From assembly GCA_017881585.1 (NCBI GenBank), contig JADGQS010000006.1, forward strand, positions 1 through 52,858: a DNA stretch of 52,858 nucleotides, in the 5' to 3' direction. The notes beneath the pieces were generated by a model. The model had not been told where the DNA came from. It was given only the letters and a program-made list of their open reading frames with translations, and did not search any database. Below are positions 17,348-27,067 of the stretch, in pieces. The stretch's first letter is position 1. Each line of letters begins with the position of its first letter. The position numbers and the translations under genes were made by a program. The DNA is from Gemmatimonadaceae bacterium (GTDB lineage: Bacteria; Gemmatimonadota; Gemmatimonadetes; Gemmatimonadales; Gemmatimonadaceae).

Positions 17348-18240
17348 CGGCTCGCTTGGACGCGGACCCAGCCGGCGGTAATCCGACCGCCGCGCACAGG
17401 CCGCCCGGTTTCGTCGACCTCCATTCGCACTCCACCGCCTCGGACGGCGCGCTCGCGCCCGCCGAGGTCGTGGAGACCGCCGCGCGCGCGGGGCTCGCCG
17501 CGCTCGCGCTCACCGATCACGACACGCTCGCCGGCGTCGCGGCGGCGCGGGAAGCCGGTGAGCGGCTCGGCGTGCGGATCGTCGCGGGCGTCGAGCTGAG
17601 CCTGATGGACGGCGACAAGGAAGTGCACATGCTCGGCCTGCACATCGCACGGGTCGACGCGCTGCAGGCGGAGCTCGAGGCCGTTCGCGATTCGCGCAAG
17701 TCACGCGCCGAGCAGATCGTCGCGAAGCTGAACGCGCTTGGCGTGCCGCTGACGGTTGATGCGGTCTTTGTCCAGGCGGCGGGCGGAGCCGTGGGACGGC
17801 CGCACATCGCGCGCGCGCTGATCGCCGGCGGCTGGGTGCGCGACCAGCGCGAAGCGTTCGACAAGTACCTGGGCGCGGGGCGTCCCGCGAACGTCGAGAA
17901 ACAGCGCATCACGATTGCCGACGGCATCCGCCTGATTCACGAGTGCGGCGGACTCGCCGTGATCGCGCATCCCGGCGGCGACGGACGGCGCGAGCGTGTG
18001 GAGCCGCTCGTTGCGCTCGGACTCGACGGGCTCGAGGTGAAGCATCCGGGGCACTCGGGCGAGGACACGCTCCGCATCGCCGCACTCGCGGATTTCTTCG
18101 GACTCGTGAAGAGCGGCGGATCCGACTGGCACGGTGCGACGAACGGACCGCGTGTGCTCGGCGGAATGCAGGTGCCGGAGGAGTGGCTCGATCGCCAGGA
18201 CGCGCGACTGGAGAAGCGGCGCACCGCCGCCGTGGCGTGA
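17344..18240 (+). CDS. PHP-domain phosphoesterase (RNase AM/YciV-like)
   Basis: FVDLHSHSTASDGALAPAEVV ... LTDHDTLAG ... GSDWHG. Confidence 0.88.
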   Translation: MTARLDADPAGGNPTAAHRPPGFVDLHSHSTASDGALAPAEVVETAARAGLAALALTDHDTLAGVAAAREAGERLGVRIVAGVELSLMDGDKEVHMLGLHIARVDALQAELEAVRDSRKSRAEQIVAKLNALGVPLTVDAVFVQAAGGAVGRPHIARALIAGGWVRDQREAFDKYLGAGRPANVEKQRITIADGIRLIHECGGLAVIAHPGGDGRRERVEPLVALGLDGLEVKHPGHSGEDTLRIAALADFFGLVKSGGSDWHGATNGPRVLGGMQVPEEWLDRQDARLEKRRTAAVA

Positions 18241-18242
18241 GC

Positions 18243-18971
18243 ATGCTCGCAGGACGCGTGGCACTCGTTACGGGTGCCGGGCACCGCATGGGACGCGCGA
18301 TCGCGGTCGCGCTCGGAGAGGACGGTGCGCATGTGGCGGTGCACCATCACGACTCCGAGGAGCCGGCGCGCGCAACGGTGAAGGCGATCGAAAGCGCCGG
18401 AGGCGCCGCCTCGGTCTTTCGGGCGGACCTGCGCGATGCCGGGGCAGCCTCGAGCCTCGCCGCCGACGTTTGCCGCGCGTGCGGGCGTCTCGACGTGCTC
18501 GTGAACTCCGCCGCCACGATGATGCGCACGCCGCTCGACACGGTGACACCCGAGCAGTGGGACGAAGTGTTCGCGCTGAACCTCAGGGCGCCGTTCTTTC
18601 TCTCGATCGCCGCCGCGCGCGCGATGGGCGCGCAGGGCGGCGTGATCGTGAACATCTCGGACCACATGGGGTTCGAATCGTGGCCGGCGTTCGTGCCGCA
18701 CGGCGTGAGCAAGGCCGGCGTGTCGGCGATGACGCGCGCGCTCGCCGCCGCGCTCGCCCCGCGCGTTCGCGTGAACGCCGTCGCGCCGGGCGCGGTGCTC
18801 GCCCCGGAGGGATGGCCGGCGGCGGAGCAGGAGCGATACGCGAAGGAGACTCCGCTCGCCAGGATCGGCACGCCGGACGACGTGATCGGCGCGATTCGCT
18901 ACCTGATCGCCGCGACGTACGTGACGGGCGAGACGCTGTTCGTCGACGGCGGCCGCCATGACGCGCGCTGA
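18243..18971 (+). CDS. Short-chain dehydrogenase/reductase
   Basis: ALVTGAGHRMGRAIA, NSAATM, HGVSKAGV (modified YxxxK region), VNAVAPGAV. Confidence 0.85.
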   Translation: MLAGRVALVTGAGHRMGRAIAVALGEDGAHVAVHHHDSEEPARATVKAIESAGGAASVFRADLRDAGAASSLAADVCRACGRLDVLVNSAATMMRTPLDTVTPEQWDEVFALNLRAPFFLSIAAARAMGAQGGVIVNISDHMGFESWPAFVPHGVSKAGVSAMTRALAAALAPRVRVNAVAPGAVLAPEGWPAAEQERYAKETPLARIGTPDDVIGAIRYLIAATYVTGETLFVDGGRHDAR

Positions 18972-19716
18972 CCACGCCATAGCGGACGAAGCCCCCGCCG
19001 CGCCCCAGCACTACGGCACGATCGTCGTCGTCGGCGGCGGCTGTTATGGCAGCTACTACGTGCGCCAGCTCCGGCGCGCGCGCGAGCGCGAGGCGCTCAC
19101 GTGGGAGCGCCTGATCGTCGTCGATCACGACGAGGATTGTGGGGTCGCGCGCGAGCACCCGGCCGATCTCGAGCTGGCCGTCTCCGACTGGTCCGGGTTC
19201 TTCGCGGAGTATCTCGGCGGCGAGGCGCGGGATGTGGACGCGATCGTGCCATCGCCGCTGATGCCGCACCTCCTCTTCGAGTGGCTCGAGCAGCGCGCGC
19301 GCGAGCGGTGGCCGTCGCGGCGCGTTTCGATCGAGATGCCCGGTGCCTTGTCCGGTGTTCCGTGGCAGAAGGAGGGCGGCGAATCCACGCGCTATGTGAG
19401 CTTTGCCGAGTGGATGTGCCCCGTGAACTGCATCGAGCCACGGATTTGCCCGCATACGAGGGATGTGCGCACGTGGAGCCTGCCGCCGTCGGTGCGCGCG
19501 CATGTCGAGGCGGCGCGCGCAAACGGCGAGCAGCTTGACGGGCCTGCGATATTTCACTGCACGCACCGCGCGTACGGCGTGGGGATGATCGACGTGCGGG
19601 ATGTGCTGGGCTCGGAGCGGTTGCTCGTGGAGGCAGCGGAGCGCGGAGAGGCGCGGTTGCTCGTGGGAACGGTTTCGCATTGCCATGGAGCACTGGGGGT
19701 GCTTGTCGTGACGTAA
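18958..19716 (+). CDS. Rossmann-like protein of unknown function with a Cys-rich motif
   Basis: N-terminal TIVVVGGGCYGSYYVRQL; central MCPVNCIEPRICPHTRD. Confidence 0.7.
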   Translation: MTRADHAIADEAPAAPQHYGTIVVVGGGCYGSYYVRQLRRAREREALTWERLIVVDHDEDCGVAREHPADLELAVSDWSGFFAEYLGGEARDVDAIVPSPLMPHLLFEWLEQRARERWPSRRVSIEMPGALSGVPWQKEGGESTRYVSFAEWMCPVNCIEPRICPHTRDVRTWSLPPSVRAHVEAARANGEQLDGPAIFHCTHRAYGVGMIDVRDVLGSERLLVEAAERGEARLLVGTVSHCHGALGVLVVT

Positions 19717-19718
19717 CG

Positions 19719-19850
19719 GCAACGCTCTCAGACGCGAGCTGTCAGTGGACAGCTTTCAGACAACGGCCTCATTACCGACCGGCGCGCGGATCGGTAAAGA
19801 GGCCGTTGTCCGGCGGCTAAGGGCTGGCGGCTGTCGTCTGAGAGCGTTGC
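19719..19850. repeat. Long heptamer-periodic inverted repeat (60-nt arms, 12-nt loop)
   Basis: Arms 19719-19778 and 19791-19850; 16 bp perfect outer stem, 20 bp inner stem with one mismatch, 24-nt divergent centre that keeps heptad AG positions. Confidence 0.88.
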
Positions 19851-19926
19851 AGTTATTTGTTGCCGTTCATTGCCCCGCACTCGCAACCATGCGAAATTGC
19901 GGGAACTTGAATGAGAGGAATCAGCC

Positions 19927-20913
19927 GTGGCGAGTTTCGACTACGACGTCGTGATCATCGGAGCCGGACCCGCGGGAATGTGCGCGGGGATGTACGCGGG
20001 GCGCTCGATGCTCAGGACCGTGGTGCTGGAGCAGGGACTTCCGGGCGGTGAGCTGCTCAATACCGAAGTCATCGAGGACTACATCGGGTTCGAACACATC
20101 CTCGGCTGGGAACTCGCCGAGAAGTTCAACTCGCACGCCATGAAATTCGGCGCGGAAATCCGCACGTCGGTGCGCGTCGGGAAGGTGCGCAAACTCGCGG
20201 ACGGGTCCTTCGAGACGACGGTCGAGAACGGCGACGCGTTCCGCTCGCCGGCCGTGATCGTCACCGCGGGCGGCACGCCGGTGAAGCTCGAAGTGCCGGG
20301 CGAGATCGAGTACGCGGGGAAGGGCGTCTCGTACTGCGCGATCTGCGACGGCGCGTTCTTCAAGGGACATACCATCGCGGTCGTCGGCGGCGGCGATGCG
20401 GCGTGCGAAGAGGCGGACTTCCTCACGCGCTATGCCGACAAGGTGTGGCTCATTCACCGTCGCGACGAGTTCCGCGCCTCGAAGATCGTGCAGCAGCGCC
20501 TCTTCGCAAACCCGAAGATCGAGGTCATCCGGGACACCGTGGTCGAGAAGATCGCCGGCGCGGACGGTTTGATGACGCACGCGTCGCTCCGTCATGTGAA
20601 GACGGGCGAGCGGCGCGACCTTCCCTCGACCGGGATCTTCATTTTCGTCGGATTCTCGCCGAACACCGGCGTGATCGACGGGCACGTCGAGCACGATGCG
20701 GCCGGCTACCTGCTGACCGACTCGAACATGCAGACGTCGATCCCCGGGCTGTTTGCCGCCGGCGATGTGCGCGTGCAGCTCACCCGGCAGGTCACCACCG
20801 CCGTTGGTGACGCGACGACGGCCGCGATCGCGGTCGAGAAATACCTGACCGCGCGCAAGAACGGCGAAGGTGCACCAGCGCCGATGCCCATGCTGATGCG
20901 GAAGGCCGGATGA
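19927..20913 (+). CDS. trxB: Thioredoxin-disulfide reductase
   Basis: GAGPAGMCAGMYAGR, CAICDGAFF redox motif, VVGGGDAACEEADFL; GTG start. Confidence 0.93.
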   Translation: MASFDYDVVIIGAGPAGMCAGMYAGRSMLRTVVLEQGLPGGELLNTEVIEDYIGFEHILGWELAEKFNSHAMKFGAEIRTSVRVGKVRKLADGSFETTVENGDAFRSPAVIVTAGGTPVKLEVPGEIEYAGKGVSYCAICDGAFFKGHTIAVVGGGDAACEEADFLTRYADKVWLIHRRDEFRASKIVQQRLFANPKIEVIRDTVVEKIAGADGLMTHASLRHVKTGERRDLPSTGIFIFVGFSPNTGVIDGHVEHDAAGYLLTDSNMQTSIPGLFAAGDVRVQLTRQVTTAVGDATTAAIAVEKYLTARKNGEGAPAPMPMLMRKAG

Positions 20914-21551
20914 TCGTCTCGTCGGTCACCGTCGGCCCCTTCGCGGAGAACTGCCATCTCCTGATGGAGGAAGGTTCGCGCCTGGCGGTGCTCGTGGATC
21001 CCGGCGACGAGGGCGCGCGGATCGTGCGCGAGGTGAACGCGGCGGGCGCGCAATTGCAGGCGATCTGGATCACGCACGCGCATCTCGATCACATCGGCGG
21101 CATCGCGGCGGTACTCCGCGAGTGGAAGGTGCCGGTGTACCTGCATCCGCTCGACCGGCCGCTCTACGATCGGGGCGCGCAGCAGGCCGCTGCGTACGGC
21201 ATCCCCTTTGAATCGCCGCCGGCGCCCGATCTCGAGCTCGCGGAGGGGGACGCACTCGCGCTCGGCGCGCTTCGCTTCGGCGTGATGCACCTGCCGGGGC
21301 ACGCGCCCGGCCACGTCGCATTCTACGGTCATGGCATGCTGTTCAGCGGCGACGTGCTCTTCGCCGGCTCGGTCGGCCGGACCGACCTTCCGCTCTCGAG
21401 TCCTGCCCAGCTCGAACGCTCGCTCGAACGACTCGCGATCCTGCCGCCCGAGACCCAGGTCCATGCGGGCCATGGACCTGCAACGACGATCGGCGACGAG
21501 CTGCGAACCAACCCGTTCCTGTCGCGCGTGGCCCGGATCGCGCGCCGATGA
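20910..21551 (+). CDS. MBL-fold metallo-hydrolase (glyoxalase II-like)
   Basis: THAHLDHIGG, LPGHAPGH, SGDVLFAGSVGRTD. Confidence 0.9.
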   Translation: MIVSSVTVGPFAENCHLLMEEGSRLAVLVDPGDEGARIVREVNAAGAQLQAIWITHAHLDHIGGIAAVLREWKVPVYLHPLDRPLYDRGAQQAAAYGIPFESPPAPDLELAEGDALALGALRFGVMHLPGHAPGHVAFYGHGMLFSGDVLFAGSVGRTDLPLSSPAQLERSLERLAILPPETQVHAGHGPATTIGDELRTNPFLSRVARIARR

Positions 21552-22042
21552 ACCGCTCGGTTCGACTGCAGGCGGCGGCGCTGCTCGTGGCGGCGTGGAT
21601 CGGCGCGGCGCTGATCACCGTCGCCGTCGTGGCGCCGGGCGCGTTCGCGGTGCTCCCCTCGAGAACGATGGCGGGCACCATGGTCGGCCGCGTGCTGCCT
21701 GCGTTGTTCGTTGCGGGGATGGTGATCGGCATCCTCGTGGCCGTGGTGACGAGCGGCGCGCCGTCGACCGGCGCGCCATCGGCTGGCGCGCCCCGCTGGG
21801 CTTCGGCGAGCGCCCTCCTGGCTGCGCTCGCCTGCGGCGTCGCCCAGTTCTGGATCACCCCGAAACTGGACCGTTTGAGAGCGGGAATCGGGGGTCCGGT
21901 GGACGCCTTGCCGGCTGGTGACACCCGCCGCGTGGCATTTGGGCTCCTTCATGGGTATAACGTGGCAGGGCTGGGCGTCGCCATGTTGGGCGCCGCTGTC
22001 TGCCTGGGCTTCCTGCTCGTCGCAATGCGTCCGCGCTCTTGA
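21548..22042 (+). CDS. DUF4149-like four-TM membrane protein
   Basis: 164 aa, four hydrophobic segments, LHGYNVAGLG near the C-terminus. Confidence 0.65.
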   Translation: MNRSVRLQAAALLVAAWIGAALITVAVVAPGAFAVLPSRTMAGTMVGRVLPALFVAGMVIGILVAVVTSGAPSTGAPSAGAPRWASASALLAALACGVAQFWITPKLDRLRAGIGGPVDALPAGDTRRVAFGLLHGYNVAGLGVAMLGAAVCLGFLLVAMRPRS

Positions 22043-22072
22043 CTGAATTTCCTCACTCGACTGGAACCGCAT

Positions 22073-22879
22073 ATGCTCCGTCGCTCGTCTCCGTTCCTCG
22101 TCCTCGGCATGATCACGGTGGTCGCCTCGTGCGACAATCTCACCGGTCTCGGGGCCAGCTCCGGCACGCCAGTCGGGATCGTGCTGATGGACGCGCGCAC
22201 GAAGGGTGCCGGATACACCACGTATCCGCGGGTGAACTTCTATTCGGTGGGATCGGCGACGTTCGTGTATTCGACGATCACCTCGGACAGTTGCATCACG
22301 ACGGTGTACGACTCGACGGCGGTGCTTGCCAACACCGCGACGCAGATCGGCGCGGGCGCGTACATGATCGCGGCGGTGTCGGCAGACACGGATTCGCTCT
22401 ACAAGGCCGCGACGGGTGACCTGACGTACCACTCGAACCACATCGCCGGACTGCCGTTCACTCCCGGCGATTCGGTCTTCTTCAACATTGCGGGCGACTT
22501 GGCCGGGTTCCCGCAGCTGCAGGCGCATGCGCGCACCGCGGAACCGTTCACCATCATCCGGCCGACCATTCCGCCCTCCGGCCAGCCGATGGTCGTCCAA
22601 TGGACGCCCGCGACGGACAACAACGCCGCGATGTACCTCGCGCTGATTTACAACAGTGGCGGCGGGACGGCGCTGAACGCGCAGATCTTCTGCGACTTCC
22701 ACGACGCCGGGCAGGGAACCGTACAAGCCCGTCTGCTCGACGCGCTCCGGTCGACGTCCGTGCCGTTCGTGGTGCAGGCGCAGCGTGTGCGCGCGAACCT
22801 CGTCGTTGCGCAGGGCACGACGACGGCGTACATGAACATCGTCTCGACGTTCGAAGTGCCGACTCCGGTTTCCCCATAA
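22073..22879 (+). CDS. Hypothetical lipoprotein
   Basis: Signal MLRRSSPFLVLGMITVVASCDNL with lipobox-like VASC. Confidence 0.7.
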   Translation: MLRRSSPFLVLGMITVVASCDNLTGLGASSGTPVGIVLMDARTKGAGYTTYPRVNFYSVGSATFVYSTITSDSCITTVYDSTAVLANTATQIGAGAYMIAAVSADTDSLYKAATGDLTYHSNHIAGLPFTPGDSVFFNIAGDLAGFPQLQAHARTAEPFTIIRPTIPPSGQPMVVQWTPATDNNAAMYLALIYNSGGGTALNAQIFCDFHDAGQGTVQARLLDALRSTSVPFVVQAQRVRANLVVAQGTTTAYMNIVSTFEVPTPVSP

Positions 22880-24327
22880 TGAGTTCCAAGCCCGCCACCC
22901 GTACCGAGCGCGATCCGCTCGGCGCTCTCGAAGTACCGGCGGACGCGCTGTATGGTGTGCAGACGCTGCGCGCCGTGAAGAACTTTCCGATCAGCGGCCT
23001 GGCGCCGCTTCCGGCGTTCGTGGACGCCGTCGTGCGCATCAAGCGCGCGGCGGCGCTCACCCATAAGGACACCGGGCGCCTCGACGCGCGCCTGGCCGAC
23101 GCGATCGTCGAGGCGTGCGACGAGATTCTCGGCGGCGCGCACCGCGAGCAGTTCGTCGTGGATGTGTACCAGGCAGGTGCGGGCACCTCGCACAACATGA
23201 ACGTCAACGAGGTGCTCGCGAACCGCGCGAACGAGCTGCTCGGTGCGGCGCGCGGCGTGTACGCGCCCGTTCACCCGAACGATCACGTCAACATGGCGCA
23301 GTCGACCAACGACGTGATCCCCACGGCGATACGGCTCGCCATCCTCGGAGAGCTCGCCCCGCTCGCCGCATCGCTCTCGGCGCTGCGCGGATCGCTCGCT
23401 GCGAAGGGAGAGCAATTCGATCACGTGCTCAAGGCCGGCCGCACGCATCTGCAGGACGCGATGCCGATCCGGCTCGGCCAGGAGTTCGTGGCGTGGTCGG
23501 GGACGATCGAGCGTGCGGTGCGGCGGCTCGGCGACGCGGCCGAATACCTGCGCGACCTGGGCATCGGCGGCAGCGCGGTCGGCACGGGCGTGAACGTCGA
23601 GCCGGAGTATCCGTCGCGCATGGTGGCGCATCTGCGCGCCATGACCGGGCTGCAGCTTCGCGCCGGCGATCGCATCCAGCTCATGCAGTCGATGACGGAC
23701 GTCGCGTCGTTCAGCGCGGCACTGCGCTCGCTCGCGCTGGATCTCTCGAAGATCTCGAGTGACCTGCGCCTGCTCGCGAGCGGACCGCGCACCGGTCTCG
23801 ACGAGATCGTGCTGCCCGCGGTGCAGCCGGGCTCGTCGATCATGCCGGGCAAGGTCAATCCGTCGATCGCCGAAATGGTGAACCAAGTCTGCTTCCAGGT
23901 CGTCGGCAACGACACGACGGTGGCGATGGCGACGGAGCACGGGCAGCTCGAGCTGAATGTCATGATGCCCGTGATCGCGCACAACGTGCTCTTCTCGATG
24001 CGGATCCTCAGGAGCGCGGCGCGGACGCTCGACGAGCTCTGCGTGCAGGGCATCGAGGCGAACGTCGAACAATGCGCGTACTGGCTCGAGCGCTCGGCGG
24101 CGCTCGCCACCGCGCTGGCGCCGCGCATCGGATACGCGAAGGCCGCGGCGATCGCGAAGGAATCCGTGAAGAGCGGCGAACTCATCCGCGATCTCGCGGC
24201 TCGCGAGCAGATTCTCCCGCCGGAGGAGCTCGCGAAGGTCCTCGACCTTCGACGAATGACGGAGATTGGGGTGCCGGGGGAAGACGATGGAAGATCGAAG
24301 ATGGAAGATGGATCCGGTTCGCCGTAG
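22879..24327 (+). CDS. Aspartate ammonia-lyase / class II fumarase family
   Basis: GSSIMPGKVNPSIAEMVNQVC signature; VHPNDHVNMAQSTNDVIPTA; TAATG junction with the previous gene. Confidence 0.9.
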   Translation: MSSKPATRTERDPLGALEVPADALYGVQTLRAVKNFPISGLAPLPAFVDAVVRIKRAAALTHKDTGRLDARLADAIVEACDEILGGAHREQFVVDVYQAGAGTSHNMNVNEVLANRANELLGAARGVYAPVHPNDHVNMAQSTNDVIPTAIRLAILGELAPLAASLSALRGSLAAKGEQFDHVLKAGRTHLQDAMPIRLGQEFVAWSGTIERAVRRLGDAAEYLRDLGIGGSAVGTGVNVEPEYPSRMVAHLRAMTGLQLRAGDRIQLMQSMTDVASFSAALRSLALDLSKISSDLRLLASGPRTGLDEIVLPAVQPGSSIMPGKVNPSIAEMVNQVCFQVVGNDTTVAMATEHGQLELNVMMPVIAHNVLFSMRILRSAARTLDELCVQGIEANVEQCAYWLERSAALATALAPRIGYAKAAAIAKESVKSGELIRDLAAREQILPPEELAKVLDLRRMTEIGVPGEDDGRSKMEDGSGSP

Positions 24328-24354
24328 TCATCTTCCATCTTCCATCTTCCATCG
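24285..24354. repeat. Heptamer hairpin (GATGGAA type), 26-nt arms, 18-nt loop
   Basis: CGATGGAAGATCGAAGATGGAAGATG / CATCTTCCATCTTCCATCTTCCATCG, one mismatch. Confidence 0.92.
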
Positions 24355-24472
24355 TGGGTGATCGGTCGCGGGTCTACTCGCCTTTTTTCAGTCTCTCCCG
24401 TAAACTGGACTACATGCGCATTACGACCTGGGCCGAGTACGGCGTGGGACCTCCCATGCTGCAGGGCTGAGC

Positions 24473-25036
24473 GTGCTGCTTCCCCTGACTGCGGAGTGGC
24501 GCGCCGCGCGCGAGCGGAAGCGCAAGGCGATCGCGTTTCTCGCTGCGGTGCGGCGGGAGCCCGCCGAAGCGGACGTGCGCTGGCTCGCCGGGGTCGCCGC
24601 GCGGGACGACCAGGATCATGCGCGGTGGGAGTTGCGTTACGCGCGGCTCGCGCTGGCCGTGCTCACCGCGCAGCGCGATGCGCTGGACGACCGGACGGGG
24701 TCGGATGTCGTGGCGGCGCTGGGCGAGGCGATGGCCGAGGATCCACGGGTGGATCCGATGATGCAGGAGTTGGTTGGGCGGCAGCTGAACGACCGGCTCT
24801 CTGGATACAAAGAGGCGCTGATTGCGCGAGGTGGAGCGGTGGGGAGCGGGGAGCGGCTCGGCAGAGTGCTGCTCGCGTTCGCGTCGGATGGGGCGCGATC
24901 TGCAGGGGCGCCATTGCCGCGGGCGGTGGAGCTGCTGAGTGGGTACATCGCGGAGGCGAACGCGGCGCTGCGAAGCGTGTACGGGGAGGCGACATTGCCG
25001 GAGCATTTGCCCCCGTCCGAAGCGGCCGCGCGCTAG
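24473..25036 (+). CDS. Hypothetical protein
   Basis: 187-aa ORF with GTG start; no recognised domain. Confidence 0.6.
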   Translation: MLLPLTAEWRAARERKRKAIAFLAAVRREPAEADVRWLAGVAARDDQDHARWELRYARLALAVLTAQRDALDDRTGSDVVAALGEAMAEDPRVDPMMQELVGRQLNDRLSGYKEALIARGGAVGSGERLGRVLLAFASDGARSAGAPLPRAVELLSGYIAEANAALRSVYGEATLPEHLPPSEAAAR

Positions 25037-25056
25037 CCACCTTACCGGCGTAAAAA

Positions 25057-25118
25057 GTCATTGGTCATTGGTCGTTGGTCTTTAGTTGACCAAACACCAA
25101 TGACCAATGACCAATGAC
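25057..25118. repeat. Heptamer hairpin (TTGGTCA type), 23-nt arms, 16-nt loop
   Basis: GTCATTGGTCATTGGTCGTTGGT / ACCAATGACCAATGACCAATGAC, one mismatch. Confidence 0.92.
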
Positions 25119-25164
25119 AGATTACTCGTATTAGGCCATCCCCTCGCGCATTTCCATCCCTGAG

Positions 25165-25248
25165 TGCCGAAGGCGGGACTCGAACCCGCACGGGCTTGCA
25201 CCCACTGGCTCCTGAAGCCAGCGCGTCTACCAGTTCCACCACTCCGGC
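25165..25248 (-). tRNA. tRNA-Leu (CAG anticodon), CCA not encoded
   Basis: Minus strand GCCGGAGTGGTGGAACTGGTAGACGCGCTGGCTTCAGGAGCCAG...GGGTTCGAGTCCCGCCTTCGGCA; acceptor stem GCCGGAG/CTTCGGC, anticodon loop TTCAGGA, long variable arm. Confidence 0.95.
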
Positions 25249-25328
25249 TTGCGTGTCTAACCTAATGGCGTCGCAGCCGATACCCAAGGGTGCGGGTACT
25301 CGTCTTCCGTCGAGGGATATAATCCATC

Positions 25329-25811
25329 ATGGCCAAGCCCGCCGACAAACCGGATACCGATGCGATCGAGTCGATCGCGCGCAACAGGCGCGCGCGTTTC
25401 GACTATGAGATCATCGAGACCTGGGAAGCCGGCATCGCGCTGACGGGCACCGAAGTGAAGTCGCTGCGCAACGGCAAGGCGCAAATCACCGACGCGTACG
25501 GCATCCTGAAGGACGGCGAGGTCTGGCTCTTGAACCTGCACATCGCGCCGTACGAGCAGGGCAATCGCTTCAATCACGAGGCAACGCGCACGCGGAAGCT
25601 CCTGCTGCACAGCCGCGAGATCAAGAAGATGATCGGCGCCGTCGAGCGGCAGGGACTCACGCTCATTGCGCTCGAGATCTACTTCAAGCGCGGCCGCGCG
25701 AAGGTGCGGCTCGGGCTCGGCCGGGGGAAGAAGCTGCACGACAAACGCGCGGACCTGAAGGAGAAGGACGACAAGCGCGAGATGGCGCGCGCGGTGAAGG
25801 TGCGGCGATGA
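25329..25811 (+). CDS. smpB: SsrA-binding protein SmpB
   Basis: [57 protein letters not shown]. Confidence 0.95.
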   Translation: MAKPADKPDTDAIESIARNRRARFDYEIIETWEAGIALTGTEVKSLRNGKAQITDAYGILKDGEVWLLNLHIAPYEQGNRFNHEATRTRKLLLHSREIKKMIGAVERQGLTLIALEIYFKRGRAKVRLGLGRGKKLHDKRADLKEKDDKREMARAVKVRR

Positions 25812-27067
25812 TGTGCGCGCCCTTCCTGCTCGCGTTTGTCCTGCACGCGCAGGACAGCGTCCACGTGCGTGGCGTCGCGCGCGACACGACACTCGCCGTC
25901 GTGTCGACGCCCGCGGGCGGCGCGCTGCGCGCCGACGTCGTGCTGCCGCTCATCGGCGGGTCCGTGTCCGCCTCGACGACTGGCCGCTGGAAGATCGATG
26001 CGCCGGGCGTGAGCTTCACGCTCGTCGATGGCGTGCCGTTCGCGACGACCAAGGACGGCCCGATTCCGCTCGCCGCGGCCCCGATCCTCCGCAACGGCGC
26101 GCTCCTCCTGCCGCTGCAGGTCCTCGCCGACATCGTGCCGCGCATCGGCAACCGTGTCGTCTGGGACGCCGAGAGCCGCGAACTGCGCGCCTTCAGGAAC
26201 CTCGGGAAGAACGCGAACGCCTCGTCGCCGCCCGCTGCGCCGCGCACGCCCGAGCCGCGAGCCGCGAGGACACCGGCGGCCGCCACCGCGTCGACGCCGG
26301 CGCGTTCCTCCGCGCCGTCGCCGCGGCACCGGCTGATCGTCGTGGATGCCGGACACGGCGGCGTGGACCCCGGCATGCACGGCCCCATCGGCCAGCGCAC
26401 CACGCTCTACGAGAAGGACATCACGCTCGACGTGGCGAAGAAACTCGCGCACGAACTCGAAGGCCGCGGCGTTGGCGTGCTCATGACGCGCACCACCGAT
26501 ACGCTCATCGCCCTCGGTGATCGCGGCAGGATCGCGAACGCGGCCAAGGGCGACCTGTTCATCTCCATTCACGTGAACGCGGCCAACCTCAACTGGAAGG
26601 AACCCGGCGCCGCCCGCGGATTCGAGACCTACTTCCTCGCCGAGGCGAAGACCGAAGACGAGCGCCGCGTCGCGAGGATGGAGAACGAGGTCGTTCGATT
26701 CGAGAGCAGCGGCGATCCCGCGCAGGAGGGCGGTCTCGGTTTCATCCTGAAGGACATGGCGCAGAACGAACAGCTGCGCGAGTCGAGCGACCTCGCGGAG
26801 ACGATCCAGTCGCGCCTCAAGCGGATCCATCCGGGACCGAGCAGGGGAGTGAAGCAGGCCGGGTTCATGGTGCTGGTGACGGCGTTCATGCCCTCGGTGC
26901 TGGTCGAGATCGGATTCGGAACGAACCCGGCGGAGGCGGCCTACATCTCGGGCGAGGCAGGGCAGCGCGCGATCGCAAGCGCGGTCGCGGACGCGGCGAT
27001 GGAATACCTCGGGCGTTACGAGCGTCGCGTGACCGGCACCTCCACGCTTCAGGACCCCCCGAAGTGA
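25808..27067 (+). CDS. N-acetylmuramoyl-L-alanine amidase (Amidase_3)
   Basis: [38 protein letters not shown]. Confidence 0.9.
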   Translation: MMCAPFLLAFVLHAQDSVHVRGVARDTTLAVVSTPAGGALRADVVLPLIGGSVSASTTGRWKIDAPGVSFTLVDGVPFATTKDGPIPLAAAPILRNGALLLPLQVLADIVPRIGNRVVWDAESRELRAFRNLGKNANASSPPAAPRTPEPRAARTPAAATASTPARSSAPSPRHRLIVVDAGHGGVDPGMHGPIGQRTTLYEKDITLDVAKKLAHELEGRGVGVLMTRTTDTLIALGDRGRIANAAKGDLFISIHVNAANLNWKEPGAARGFETYFLAEAKTEDERRVARMENEVVRFESSGDPAQEGGLGFILKDMAQNEQLRESSDLAETIQSRLKRIHPGPSRGVKQAGFMVLVTAFMPSVLVEIGFGTNPAEAAYISGEAGQRAIASAVADAAMEYLGRYERRVTGTSTLQDPPK

